Origin: Asparagopsis taxiformis
Lineage: Eukaryota > Rhodophyta > Florideophyceae > Bonnemaisoniales > Bonnemaisoniaceae
DNA length: 20,414 nucleotides
Assembly (NCBI GenBank): GCA_030407315.1
Contig: JALQPE010000500.1
Location: 1 to 20,414 of the forward strand
Direction of reading: 5' to 3'
In this document: piece after piece, positions 7,617 through 16,349 of the stretch
Position numbering within the stretch: the stretch's first letter is position 1
Layout: every line of letters starts with the position of its first letter
Notes under the pieces: generated by a model
Seen by the model: only the letters and a program-made list of their open reading frames with translations
Databases searched by the model: none
What the model was told of the DNA's origin: nothing
Program-made: the position numbers and the translations under genes

Positions 7617-8332
7617 AAAAAGCTGCGCAACTGGCGATCGAGAAAAAAAAGGGGGGAGAGTGTGAACGTTGTGAGCGCTGTATGCGACTCCGCTCTCCAT
7701 CTCCTCACCATCGAGTACGCTTGCCGGCAGACAAAGCGCATCAATCCGCGCCGAAAAATTCGCACATTGACACGTTCAGTGCACAGAAATCTGATATGGA
7801 CAAGCATCTAGCGACGCAAACACAGCCGCAATCTCCTACGGACAAAAATGAAGTGTCGCGTGCTGAGCCTACGGACAAAAATGAAGTATCGCGTGCTGAG
7901 CAGCAGTTTCAACCCTCCAAAGCTACTGAAAAGCCCATCGTGCAACAGTCCGAAAATTCGGAGACGCTTTCGATTCACGAAGAAACGGCGCCGCCGAGTC
8001 TTCTGAGTGCTACACAATCGGGAAAGAAGTTGTTTCTGGTGGTCAAAGGGGATCAGTGTACGGATGAGGAGCCGTTCTGGGTGGCGAGAACACATAGAAT
8101 TACGCGCAAGGGAAACCGTATCGCAAAATTGATGGTTCATTGGTACACCAAAACGGACGCTGACTCCTACCGGAGTAGGTACAAACCGTGCTTTGTGCTC
8201 GGCACTCCTACACCCTGGATTGACACAATTGCGCTTACTTCGGTGATTACAACGTTTGACTCGCTAGTGGACGGAAAGTTAGATGGTGCAACCTGTGATC
8301 GAGTACGAGAGCAGTTGCCATCGTTTAAATAA
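7595..8332 (+). CDS. Core-less DUF7869 relative, linker and C-terminal beta domain
   Basis: 245 codons; the printed start is a GTG inside the overlap and is not a true start. Residues 1-20 are Lys-rich. A C-x2-C-x2-C run (ECERCERC) lies at 22-29. A Ser/Gln/Thr-rich linker (30-140) holds an exact tandem repeat of PTDKNEVSRAE, and the DNA of that repeat (7835-7867 and 7868-7900) is near identical. Residues 146-245 match the C-terminal domain of the putative transposase: FLVVKGDQCTDEEPFW, VHWY, YKP and a closing helix. The D...D...D core present in the full gene (about 300 residues) is absent. Such a protein keeps binding domains and cannot cut, the form expected of a regulator or competitor; this role is inferred. 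Stop is TAA. Confidence 0.7.
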   Translation: MVKQKPLKKAAQLAIEKKKGGECERCERCMRLRSPSPHHRVRLPADKAHQSAPKNSHIDTFSAQKSDMDKHLATQTQPQSPTDKNEVSRAEPTDKNEVSRAEQQFQPSKATEKPIVQQSENSETLSIHEETAPPSLLSATQSGKKLFLVVKGDQCTDEEPFWVARTHRITRKGNRIAKLMVHWYTKTDADSYRSRYKPCFVLGTPTPWIDTIALTSVITTFDSLVDGKLDGATCDRVREQLPSFK

Positions 8333-9297
8333 GTTGGTAAGACCGTTCACATAAATGTATGTCGTTCAGAATCTCTTTAATGCCACTCACTCATTCATAA
8401 TAATTCATATTGCAAAGTGCTGTGACGTGCATGCACTGTTGCACTGATTGCTTCACTGCCGCCACACAGACATGCACACTTATTTGTACACCCTTCCGTG
8501 CCATCCATGCACGCCACAGACTCATGCAAACATATGTGTAAATCCATCCATGCTATGCATGCTCCACGCTCCTATACCCCTGTACAATCATACACGCCGT
8601 ATTGCAAAGTGCCGACGACCATACACTGCTTCACTTATTGATTCTCGAACGCCACACACTTATGTGTACAACCACCCGTGTCATACATGCTCCACACTCC
8701 TATACCCCTTTACAGTCATATGCTCCAGGCATGGACTGCTATAAGATCCTATTTGCACGTTGAGTGTGTGATGCAGTCCATGCATGGACGTATCACATGC
8801 TCCGTCGTGTGCTGATGTCCGCGTCGGCATGCACGCACTGTTGAGCGTGAATAACAATGAGCAACGCCAAGACATCCACGCCATGGCGTCTCGAGTACAC
8901 ACATGTACACAATCATTGTGCACATTGTGCACATTATGCTCAAAGTATGCAACCGAAACACTGCCACTTATTGGCGGGAGGTACAACATGTCACGGAGGG
9001 GTGTGCTTGAAATTTGAGCACAACAGGCCGGTACAAAATTTTGAGTCACAATTTTGAATTGTGACATGTGATCAAATTTGTACCCGCGGCCGGCGGCTTT
9101 CTACTGGAAGCACGCCGGCCATTTAACTGCCAGATGCACATGTTCTGTAAGCCGTGCATGCATGACCCATCAAGGCCATGAAATTATTCCCTCTCCCTTC
9201 CGCCTCGCACATCCTCCCTCTGCAATGTGTTCCCTTCCGCCCTCAACGTCTTCCATGAGTGATAGTCACACATTTCTCAGCTTTTCGCGCGTCGTAA
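8333..9297. other. Gene-free, ATGCAT-rich stretch with a 192-bp tandem duplication
   Basis: No supported gene. ATTGCAAAGTGC recurs at 8409 and 8601, and CTCCTATACCCC recurs shortly before each following unit, giving an imperfect duplication of about 192 bp. GACCGTTCACAT at 8341-8352 repeats 12 bases of the 6030-6073 palindrome. TGCACA runs occur at 8915-8935. An ORF opening at 9078 is low complexity and is not supported. Confidence 0.5.
9027..9091. repeat. Nested hairpin
   Basis: Inner arms GTCACAATT (9045-9053) and AATTGTGAC (9057-9065) flank a 3-base loop. Outer arms GGTACAAA... and ...TTTGTACC, with flanking GGCC, pair imperfectly. It could be a small MITE or a cruciform; function unknown. 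Confidence 0.6.
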
Positions 9298-10476
9298 GTG
9301 CTCTCTGTGTCTTCCTTGCATTCTTCCCCGCCTGTTCACCGCAAGTTTCCGTCGCCAACTTGGGCGAAATCAATTCTACTCAAGCGGAAACAATTGTTCT
9401 GGCGAATTTTTTTGGAATGGCATCACCAGCAACGACCACAACTAACACCACCAAATTCTACCGCCCATTCGCATGGCTTTCCTCAGCCTTTGTCTGATCA
9501 ACCAGAGTCACGAGAAAAGCGTTCATATCACTCACAGAATCCATTACGAAAAGTGCAACCTCCACCCAAGCCTACTTCGAAGCGCTTTCGCCATACGTCC
9601 CATACTTCAGATGTCGTAACCAAAGAAGTTGGCGCTCGAATTCGCCTCTCGGAAGCGCATAATTCGCCAACGGTGCCCTCATCTTCGTCATTTCCTCCAG
9701 TGCACACAGCTAAAACACATCGCCAGCTTCCGTGAAATTTTTCCGAGCGCAGTTCTCAGGAGTCAACTTCTTCCGATATTCGTCTTGTTGCTCATGCCAC
9801 CACCCGTCGCACCTCTGCAACAGCCACTCCTGCCCTTCCGCCTCGACCACCACTATTATCTGCTCAAGTATCGTCGACAGATACACTTAATCTCAATGAC
9901 AGTCCTCGCATTCGCTTACGCGATCCTCTCCCCACTCCTCGTCAGCCCTTGCGTCTTCGTAATGCTTCAATTGCGAGCCCAACTATTCCTCCACCTTCTA
10001 CCCATCCGCCAGACACTTCTACCATCCAAACTCATTCCACACCAGCTCTTTCTTCGCGCATTCCAACACGTACATCAATTACAACAGATGACTCTGTGGA
10101 CGATTGGGGCTAGGATGAACTGTCTGATGACTCTGAAATCGCACCAACCAAGTTTCCAGCGAAGGGAACTGCCACTAGCCGAAGCGGATCTATAACTCGT
10201 CTTCACGATCGCAGATCACCACCGCAGAAAGCAACCTCGTCAAACAGTGTTAGGGATCACGGTCCACGCAATACAATTACTCTCACTGCATTTGACGAAG
10301 AGTTGGACCAGCACGCCAAATTAGGTGCATCAGATCTTCCTCGTGTGAGTAATGTCATTGGCGTGTATGCAGATCCTGCTGCAGAAACAGACGATTGGGC
10401 GGATGATTTTGTCTTGGAACAGGGCCATTCTCCTCCTGGTGATTCTAGTGAAAGTAGAACCGTTGATGATGGATCT
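9298..10476 (+). pseudogene. Ser/Pro/Thr-rich decayed coding frame with two nonsense codons
   Basis: One phase stays protein-like for about 1.2 kb but is cut by TGA at 9733-9735 and TAG at 10111-10113. The text on each side is continuous in character: Pro/Ser/Arg-rich linker, then acidic patches DDSVDDWG and DELSDDSE around the TAG, and later NTITLTAFDEELDQHAKLG and ETDDWADDF. The repeated DDW-x-D acidic motif suggests one protein. I do not recognise the family. A canonical-looking GTAAGT at 10477 ends the segment. The disabled frame fits an old gene or captured sequence within the element. Confidence 0.45.
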
Positions 10477-10493
10477 GTAAGTTTCCTATCTAG

Positions 10494-10850
10494 ACCGAAC
10501 CGGTTCCTAAAACAACACAAAGTGCAAATGGCATCGATGCTTTGAACTTGGAAGGCGACGGTAGCAATCCCGCCGATAAATGTACAGGTTTCGACGCCGG
10601 ACCGCCAATGGATATGAATGACTTCTCTGCGTTTGATGATGATGTAACGCAGTTTTTTGGTGGGGGTAAGGATAACCGCCTCATGGGAATAGAAAATCCT
10701 ATTTCTACTCGTGAAGATGCTGCAAGATCAACTCGAGCTGCACTTTCAGAAGCTTGTGGACGCGGCCAAGACTGTGATGCTGTGCAATCTGAGTGTGATG
10801 TTAAGCAAGCCGTCTCGTGTCGTCAAATGTCGTGTCGTCTCTACTTAAAG
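10494..10850 (+). pseudogene. Continuation of the decayed frame after a GTAAGT...TAG gap
   Basis: From 10494 a second phase reads on naturally (TEPVPKTTQSANGIDALNLE, then DMNDFSAFDDDVTQFFGGG), keeping the acidic, low-complexity character of the previous segment. Removal of the 17 bases 10477-10493 (GTAAGT to TAG) restores phase exactly. Such an intron would be unusually short, so a shrunken or decayed intron, or an indel, are alternatives. Coding signal fades after about 10800. Confidence 0.35.
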
Positions 10851-10999
10851 ATCCCCTTGGCAAGAAATCGGAAGCGGGAAGACCTCCAGTATCTGAAATT
10901 GATCGTAGGGAATCAATGCGCTCCCAAGAATCTAACGCTAAGAATCACTCCAAAGATATGCTCGTGCAGTCTGTCGCTGTTGACTGTAAGAGTGCTTGC

Positions 11000-11470
11000 T
11001 TGATGCTTGCAACAGGTCGAGCAATTCGGCACTCTACAGCCAGGTTACTATCAAACGGAAGTTCCTCGTATACTAGAGACGGAAATACGTCTACTGTCAT
11101 AGACCGCGCGTCCATCACAAGGTTGCTGAATTCGAAGCCAAATATCCTGCTAAGACGCAGCTGGGTGCCATCGACGATCTGGACGTCATCAAGGGCATTT
11201 CCGTCAAGCTTTTTGCATTTGAGAACTACCTTCCTACTTCCTCAGAGCGTGTTCGATCCAACGTCTCACCAATGCAAGTTGCTCTGTTCAATGCGGAATG
11301 TGGCGCTCGTATAGCACAGAAGGACATGCCCCTTTATTGTACATCGGAGAGGTTATTTCATTTGATGAGAGAATGGCTATGTATGCGGAATGTGACGCTC
11401 GTATAGCACAGAAGGACATGAACCTGTATTGTACATCGAAGAAGCTATTTCATTTCATGCGTGGACACGA
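11000..11470 (+). pseudogene. Unidentified decayed coding segment with 92-bp tandem duplication
   Basis: Two phases read like one protein: QVEQFGTLQPGYYQTEVPRI (from about 11013), then, after a shift near 11095, KVAEFEAKYPAKTQLGAIDD and VSPMQVALFNAECGARIAQK (11119-11320), ending LYCTSERLFHLMREWL. The last part is duplicated: ATGCGGAATGTGRCGCTCGT starts at 11291 and at 11383. The 92-base period is not a multiple of three, so the second copy lies in another phase and the gene is broken. I cannot name the family. Confidence 0.4.
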
Positions 11471-11526
11471 TAGCGACATTACAGATATTATCAAGCATCC
11501 TACCCGACCAACGTCGCACTAATGCG

Positions 11527-11700
11527 CGATGAGACATGTGTGAACGCTCTCATGACCGTCTTTCCCTCTACGACAGCCTTGACGAACATATGATATCCCA
11601 CCGGTAAGCCGAGGCGATGCTGCGGCGTCTGCAGTTTGAATGTCAACATTCGAAGTGTGGACGAAATTTCCACTCGATCAATGAGCTCGCTTTTTTTCGT
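11527..11700 (-). pseudogene. Fragment of nitrate reductase / cytochrome b5 reductase FAD-binding domain
   Basis: About 58 residues on the minus strand match the start of the ferredoxin-reductase-type FAD domain: an opening K-x-x-L-I-x-x-x-x-I-S strand, LTFKLQTPQHRLGLPVGYHM (compare the family pattern F-R-F-A-L-P-x-x-x-x-x-LGLPVG-x-H), V-E-G-K, and RAFTHVSS, equivalent to the FAD-binding R-x-Y-T-x-x-S box. The match stops at once after SS and no NAD-binding or haem domain follows, so this is a lone fragment, perhaps one exon. It lies opposite to and inside the decayed plus-strand coding region. In photosynthetic eukaryotes nitrate reductase and cytochrome b5 reductase share this domain, and the fragment is too short to tell them apart. 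Capture of a host exon by the element is the likely origin. Confidence 0.7.
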
Positions 11701-12059
11701 CCGAACGCAAACTATCCCCGCCGCCCCATTTCCGCTTTCCCCACAGGAACCGCAAACTACCTCCCGAAAGCACTGTCGCCCCATTAACACATTGCTTCAG
11801 ATGTGGTGGACGTGGATGCCAAAATGCGACAGCGATCACGTCATGGACAAACTTTTCAAACTCTCTACATTTCTACATACTGTAATCAGCTCCTGTGCGG
11901 CGGGAGTGTTACAAGCGAGTGAAATTAGCATAGCGATCCAATTTTGATGCGCTGAGGGAAGACGATGAATGTCTCGCTTCTATAAGGCTAATGCGTACTG
12001 CAACGGCACCAAGTGCTGGGAAGTAAGGGCCAAAGACGCTGTAAAAACATTTATTCAGC

Positions 12060-12416
12060 ATGCGAAAACCATGTGTATTGTCCTCAGATAGTAGCGTTGT
12101 ATTTGTGATACCATGCCCGAACGACTCGTTGAACAGCGGCGATGCCAATATGAGAACAAGTTTCTTGACAGTGGGAAGTATAGACAACGCAACTGAAAAT
12201 AGGATGGGAAGAGTAACGCTTTCCACTGGCAGAAAAAGTAACTTTACACCGCCGAAATTTGGTTGGCTGATCAACCGTGAGGGTCTCAGTATTTGCAGTC
12301 CCCCGCTGCGACAGAGCGAGCTGCGATCGGCGGAACGCTTGGTTAGCGACAGTTCAGATGAAAAAGTATCTCTCATTGAAGCATTACTGCGGGGAAAGGC
12401 TGACAATCAGGAATAA
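12060..12416 (+). pseudogene. Probable upstream part of the helicase remnant
   Basis: 118 codons, protein-like from about residue 30: MGRVTLSTGRKSNFTPPKFG, ICSPPLRQSELRSAERLV and SLIEALLRG. It ends 100 bases ahead of the helicase Walker A motif on the same strand, where SF1 helicases of the TM0106/RecB-like group carry a linker domain. The assignment rests on position and character only. A 165-codon minus-strand ORF over the same bases looks like its shadow. Confidence 0.35.
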
Positions 12417-12499
12417 ATCGATGGCGATCTAGAGCACCTATTCCAGACCGCAGTTGCTTTACCTGAACAACCGAATTCCTCGCCTCAAGAAAAGAGAGC

Positions 12500-13280
12500 T
12501 GTACACTGGTAATTCAAGGGCCTCCCGGGAGCGGGAAAATGTATATGGCTGGCAAGGTGATATCCCAACTGGTGATGCAACACGGCAAGAAAGTAGCTGT
12601 AAGCTTCAATTCGCACGCAGCAATTATCAATCTACTGAGCGCGTGCATTGGATCAGGGGTGACGAAAGATTTCGTATGGAAGCTCGGCACAGCCAGCATG
12701 AACAAGGAATGTGAACTGAAACGGATAATCAATAATTTGCACATACAAGACAACAATGGTGGCGTACTGGTAGGAGAAACATGCTACCAACTGTCACGCG
12801 AGCAAGCGGAGAGACTGTTTGACTATTTATTCACCGACGAAGCGAGTCAGGTGCCCACTGCCAATTTCATCGCTATGGTAGGATGCGCGAAAAACGTGAA
12901 CAGGAGACGAACATCAGCTTGGAATGCCAATTCGCGGGGCGCATAACGGCGCATCAGGGACTTCATTTCTGTCTTATATCGTGCGGGATAGTATCACAGT
13001 GCCGATAATACACCGTCTATTCCTCGATGTATCCTAGCGCATGCATGCGAACATTTGCTCGTTCATATCGGACGCGTTTTATGACGGTGCGTTATCGGCG
13101 GCGACGCGCTGCACGGGCAATGAATTGCTGGAGCTAAGCGACTCGCATCTCGTACGCTTGGGCGCGGGGATTTCATTTCAGTGCCGGTCACAGCTACAAT
13201 TATATAGTAAAGATGTCCTATGTGAGGGTATTACTATGGAAAAGGGATGTGATAGTTTGGACATGACGGATTGCTTATGA
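12500..13280 (+). pseudogene. Superfamily 1 DNA/RNA helicase remnant (TM0106/RecB-nuclease-associated or Upf1-like type)
   Basis: Helicase motifs appear in order across two phases. Motif I is VIQGPPGSGKMY with GPPGSGK at 12518-12538; the next residue should be T or S and is M (ATG at 12539, one C-to-T step from ACG). KVAVSFNSHAAIINLL follows (Ia-like), then Walker B LFTDEASQVP at about 12827-12856. After a +1 shift near 12900 come GDEHQLGMPI (motif III) from 12903, and FLDVS-TAG-RMH (stop at 13035-13037), then ICSFISDAFYDGAL. The family normally has an aromatic residue just before R-M/L-H, where the TAG sits. The mutated motif I, the shift and the stop make it inactive. It could be an element-borne helicase or a captured host gene. 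A possible poly(A) signal AATAAA lies at 13348-13353. Confidence 0.7.
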
Positions 13281-13561
13281 GCGTGCTCAGAATGAGTGTG
13301 AAAGTCTACATGGCATTGCTATACAGTCAATAGAAACACGGTGCATAAATAAATTTTTGTAAAAAATTATGTAATCTATGAGCTCAGATATGATCATATT
13401 TCCTTAGTAACTACCAATAGGGTTGCTGCAGCGCTGGACGGCAGAATCGCAAGCAGTGGAAACAGGCTGTCTGTACAAAATAGCAGAAAGGAAGAAACAG
13501 GCTGCCAAACAGCGGATCTGAGCAGGGCTGAACCATACATGGATTTTCAGTGGAATTCCAG
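13281..13561. other. Short non-coding gap to the right element end
   Basis: It holds an A/T-rich block with AATAAA at 13348 and a repeated AAACAGGCTG (about 13459 and 13496). No gene is seen. Confidence 0.5.
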
Positions 13562-13627
13562 TCAATCATTATTTCATCGTCGTCCCCATTGGCTACAATT
13601 CAATCAACATTTTTCTGGGTCAATCAA
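13562..13627 (-). repeat. Right subterminal TTGATTGA cluster
   Basis: TCAATCAA occurs exactly at 13600-13607 and 13620-13627, and a one-mismatch copy (TCAATCAT) lies at 13562-13569. On the minus strand these read TTGATTGA pointing inward, mirroring the left cluster. Confidence 0.65.
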
Positions 13628-13643
13628 CATCTCAAAATTTGCC

Positions 13644-13687
13644 GATTCTGGTTTCGAAAGTACGTTCTGTTCATATCGAAACCAGTG
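13644..13687 (-). repeat. Right terminal inverted repeat
   Basis: Reverse complement of positions 1-44 with three mismatches, ending in CAGTG at 13683-13687. The stop codon of the 298-residue minus-strand ORF (13671-13673) lies inside it. Confidence 0.8.
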
Positions 13688-14567
13688 TTCCTCCTGCACT
13701 TTGCAATGAACGAATCTTCAATGCTGCACTCTGCGGTTGATTTTTCTCCTTCCGAGCTTCGATTGTTCGCATCACTGCGGATGCTTTAAAGATTGGTCGA
13801 GTCTGGACATCTTTCAGAGCCCATGTGCTTGGGAGTACAATACGAACTTTCGCCATTCCTCCACAATTGTCTCTGTCATCTGTTGTTCCACGGGTTCCTA
13901 CTGCACCTCGATGCTGTGCAGCTCTTGCTCCGCTCTTTCGAAGGTCTATCGGAAACTCGATGTCACAGCTCTTTGCATAGCAGTGTTTCCTCAAGAATGG
14001 TAGTATCTTCTGTCGCATCACAGAGTCCGACGGGACGTGCTCACTTGGATCTCTGCGGAAATTCATTCCGAACAGGGTACCTTCATAGTGGGCTCTTGTC
14101 ATTCTTTGAGTTCCACTCAGCTGAAGAGCCCCATACATCGCAGGCCATTGTAGTAATGCCTTGAAATCACCACATGCTTCATCCCCAGCATTTCGGTCTA
14201 TCGGGCCTCCAGTTGAAATGGAATCAGAACCTCGTCCGGTTTCTTCTTCCGATTCCATTAGCGTGCTCGATGCTACGTACATGTCACTTTCAGCTTCATC
14301 GTTGTTGCTGTACACATCAATACAACCTTCTATTGTGTCACCCATAGGAATTGGGGACTCCAATAGGTCATCTGTGGTACACTCACGTCGTAGCTCATTA
14401 CCTCTCGGGATTTCTTTGTTCATGCAGGCTGCATCACTGCTGCGGATTTCTCCCTGCAGTTTCCCAGGAAGCTGTTTACTGGGACTGGCCACATTGAGTG
14501 AATCGAATCTCGCCTTTGTCCTACGACTTGTGGTTTTCTTTCGAATAGGAGTCCGTCTCGGAGCCAT
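13671..14567 (-). CDS. Uncharacterised 298-residue protein ending inside the right inverted repeat
   Basis: Starts at ATG (14567). Residues 1-20 are strongly basic (MAPRRTPIRKKTTSRRTKAR), a likely nuclear-localisation segment. Residues 60-135 are acidic and Ser-rich. A conserved-looking domain spans 133-262: FKALLQWPAMYGALQLSG, then HVPSDSVMRQKILPFLRKHC (177-196), a short variable loop, and VRIVLPSTWALKDVQTRPIF (241-260). This layout resembles proteins I associate with algal transposons, but I cannot name it. The last six residues (GTLVSI) and the TGA are encoded by the inverted repeat, so the protein may be truncated by insertion of the element. The left repeat reads TLISL-stop in the same phase, so a shared gene end is the alternative. 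No promoter element was seen upstream. Confidence 0.6.
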   Translation of the reverse strand: MAPRRTPIRKKTTSRRTKARFDSLNVASPSKQLPGKLQGEIRSSDAACMNKEIPRGNELRRECTTDDLLESPIPMGDTIEGCIDVYSNNDEAESDMYVASSTLMESEEETGRGSDSISTGGPIDRNAGDEACGDFKALLQWPAMYGALQLSGTQRMTRAHYEGTLFGMNFRRDPSEHVPSDSVMRQKILPFLRKHCYAKSCDIEFPIDLRKSGARAAQHRGAVGTRGTTDDRDNCGGMAKVRIVLPSTWALKDVQTRPIFKASAVMRTIEARKEKNQPQSAALKIRSLQSAGGTLVSI

Positions 14568-16349
14568 CTTGATGTTTTTGTTCTTTCTTCTTCGTTCAGT
14601 TTTGTTGCATAGAATACAACTCTAAACTTCTACTACATGACTACTATCTCAATACAGTACTACTACTTTTAACCGTTACGAAACCTTTCCAGGCTTTCAT
14701 TCGATCCAATGAACTGGTTCACCACAATGCTTTGCCCTATGCTCATTGCTTTATGCACATTGATTGCTATTTCATCCGGACTCAACATCGTTTTGCTATC
14801 TTGTATCGCATCCCCTAACCACAAACCCAGCCAAGATGTATCCATTTCCGGAAAACGGTCGTTTATTTCGCAGTGATGCTCTAGGCACTAATACTGAATC
14901 TGATTTTCTCATACACGTACTTCCTACTCGTATACTCTACCATTTTCGGCCCTATTTACAAGTTGAAAGCACAATCTCTCGTTGAAGCGTACTCGGTGTG
15001 ATATCTTAAATTAGTATAATTTATATATTGCAATGCAGATTCACTGCTCGCTTGCAACATGAAAATTATAAAATTTCTCCCACACTGCTGTTTCCTAGCC
15101 GCCCACATCCACGTGGCCCGCTTTGACTGCCTGCCAAGTGTGCTCAGAGCATGCAATGACGTCATCGATATATACCGTCCAAATCATCACTGGATGCGCC
15201 ATTTTTCCTACTCTTCACCTCCCCCTTTCCAGTAGGCCCCATATGCTAGTGTTTTTCCTATATTTCTGTAGTGATGACGTCATTATAGACTAGAGAAGGC
15301 GGTAGAAGATACAATAATTTTGCGCCTGTTCTGCCAGGTCATGTGGTTCAAAGCGTAATTCGCACCCTAGGTATCGTTTTTCTGGGCCTCCCATCGCACC
15401 GCTCCGTTTCAAATTCATCCCTCTATTGTTCTCCTACAACGTCACTTCCGCCCGCAGAGTGCTACTTAAACGACAGATTCTGGAAATCCCTGTTTCCATC
15501 TTCATATCCGTCGGAAACAAAGCAACAACTTTGGCTGTGGAAGCAGTATAGATCATCTATACTGCTTCCAAAGCATAAGTTGTAGATCATCAATACTGCT
15601 TCCAAAGCCAAAGTTGTTGCTTTGTCTCCGACTGATATGAACCATGATGGTACGTTTCCACAACTCACGCCACTAACCCAGTTTTCTATTCGTTTTCTCT
15701 TTCTCAGGTTTCCAGTCGGTGAGTGTTTCCACTTCTACTTTCATTTATCTTTCTCTCTTACCACTTCTCCAATACTTTTCTTTTCTGCTCTGCTGTGAGT
15801 ACATATCTCAATTTGGGATGCAATGGTATTTGTTAAGGTACGTTAGTCTCCTAATCACCATCAATTTCCCTCTCCAATTCAACGTCACTAACTTGTTTCC
15901 TTTCTCTACATCATTTTTTCTTCTTCTCTTCATTTCCTAGCTTATTCATGCAGCTCAATCAGTTGATAGATTTCTAGACTTTTCTAGTAGTTTTAGTTTT
16001 ACTCGTCGGAATAGTGTTAGTTGTAGTAGCATTTTTAACATAGGGATTGTTTATTCTCAATGTAGCCTGCGCAAATAAACAAATCCAGAGTGAAGCTTCC
16101 CATATCGCACCCTCTTAGATTGCTACCTATCCTACCGCGTATACCTCTCGCTAGCTCATAGTCACTACGAAATAAAAATTCCTAGCCGTACTATTCTGTC
16201 CATTCCCATATGAATACCGTCCATGCCCCATCCTCATAGCGCTAGAACTGCCTTCCTCTACCCCAGAAAGATGCCCACGACAGCGTGACGCTCCATCTCA
16301 TCCACCACTCCCAGACACCGAATTTTACTATATCAGGACACTACTTTTA
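14568..16349. other. Gene-free stretch
   Basis: No ORF with recognisable content. ATGACGTCAT palindromes occur at about 15159 and 15274, in inverted flanks (AATGACGTCATC in opposite orientations). A long hairpin occupies 15501-15641. The rest (15642-16349) is T/C-rich with short chance ORFs. Confidence 0.5.
15501..15641. repeat. Long imperfect hairpin (about 52-bp arms)
   Basis: The arm 15501-15553 pairs with 15590-15641 with about five mismatches; the block ACAAAGCAACAACTTTGGCT is complete in both. The left half also holds an inner palindrome, GGAAGCAGTATAGA with TCTATACTGCTTCC around TCA. ATACTGCTTCCAAAGC occurs twice. A small-RNA precursor-like foldback or a MITE relic is possible. Confidence 0.75.

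Larger units (their letters stand above)
1..13687. mobile_element. Candidate 13.7-kb DNA transposon with CACTG ends, carrying DUF7869, ParB and methyltransferase genes
   Basis: Seen: the first 44 bases match the reverse complement of 13644-13687 at 41 of 44 positions, and both tips read CACTG inward. TTGATTGA-type motifs repeat just inside each end in mirror orientation. The interior carries a protein with an RNase H-like core, a ParB-like protein, a DNA methyltransferase and a core-less relative of the first protein. Known: CACTG/CACTA tips and clustered subterminal motifs are hallmarks of the CMC (CACTA/Mirage/Chapaev) transposons. Inferred: the whole block is one element. Caveats: the window begins at the left tip, so neither the true end nor a target-site duplication can be checked. 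The right third (9300-13300) is decayed and could be nested older DNA. The 298-residue ORF at 13671-14567 may also belong to the element, which would put the real ends further out. Confidence 0.6.

Noticed and set aside
7553..8140. Minus-strand ORFs over the core-less DUF7869 gene
   Set aside because: The plus strand carries domains shared with the gene at 2645-149; the minus-strand text has none.
8448..9067. Several ORFs rich in His, Cys and Thr on both strands
   Set aside because: They arise from ATGCAT/TGCACA low-complexity DNA and the 192-bp duplication; there is no domain and no consistent phase.
9078..9497. ORF with a hydrophobic stretch resembling a signal peptide (VVSALCVFLAFFPACS)
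   Set aside because: The rest is low complexity, the frame ends soon after, and the adjacent decayed frame uses a different phase over the same bases.
11909..12406. 165-codon minus-strand ORF opposite the helicase linker
   Set aside because: It mirrors the plus-strand frame that leads into the helicase motifs, and no motif is seen on the minus side.
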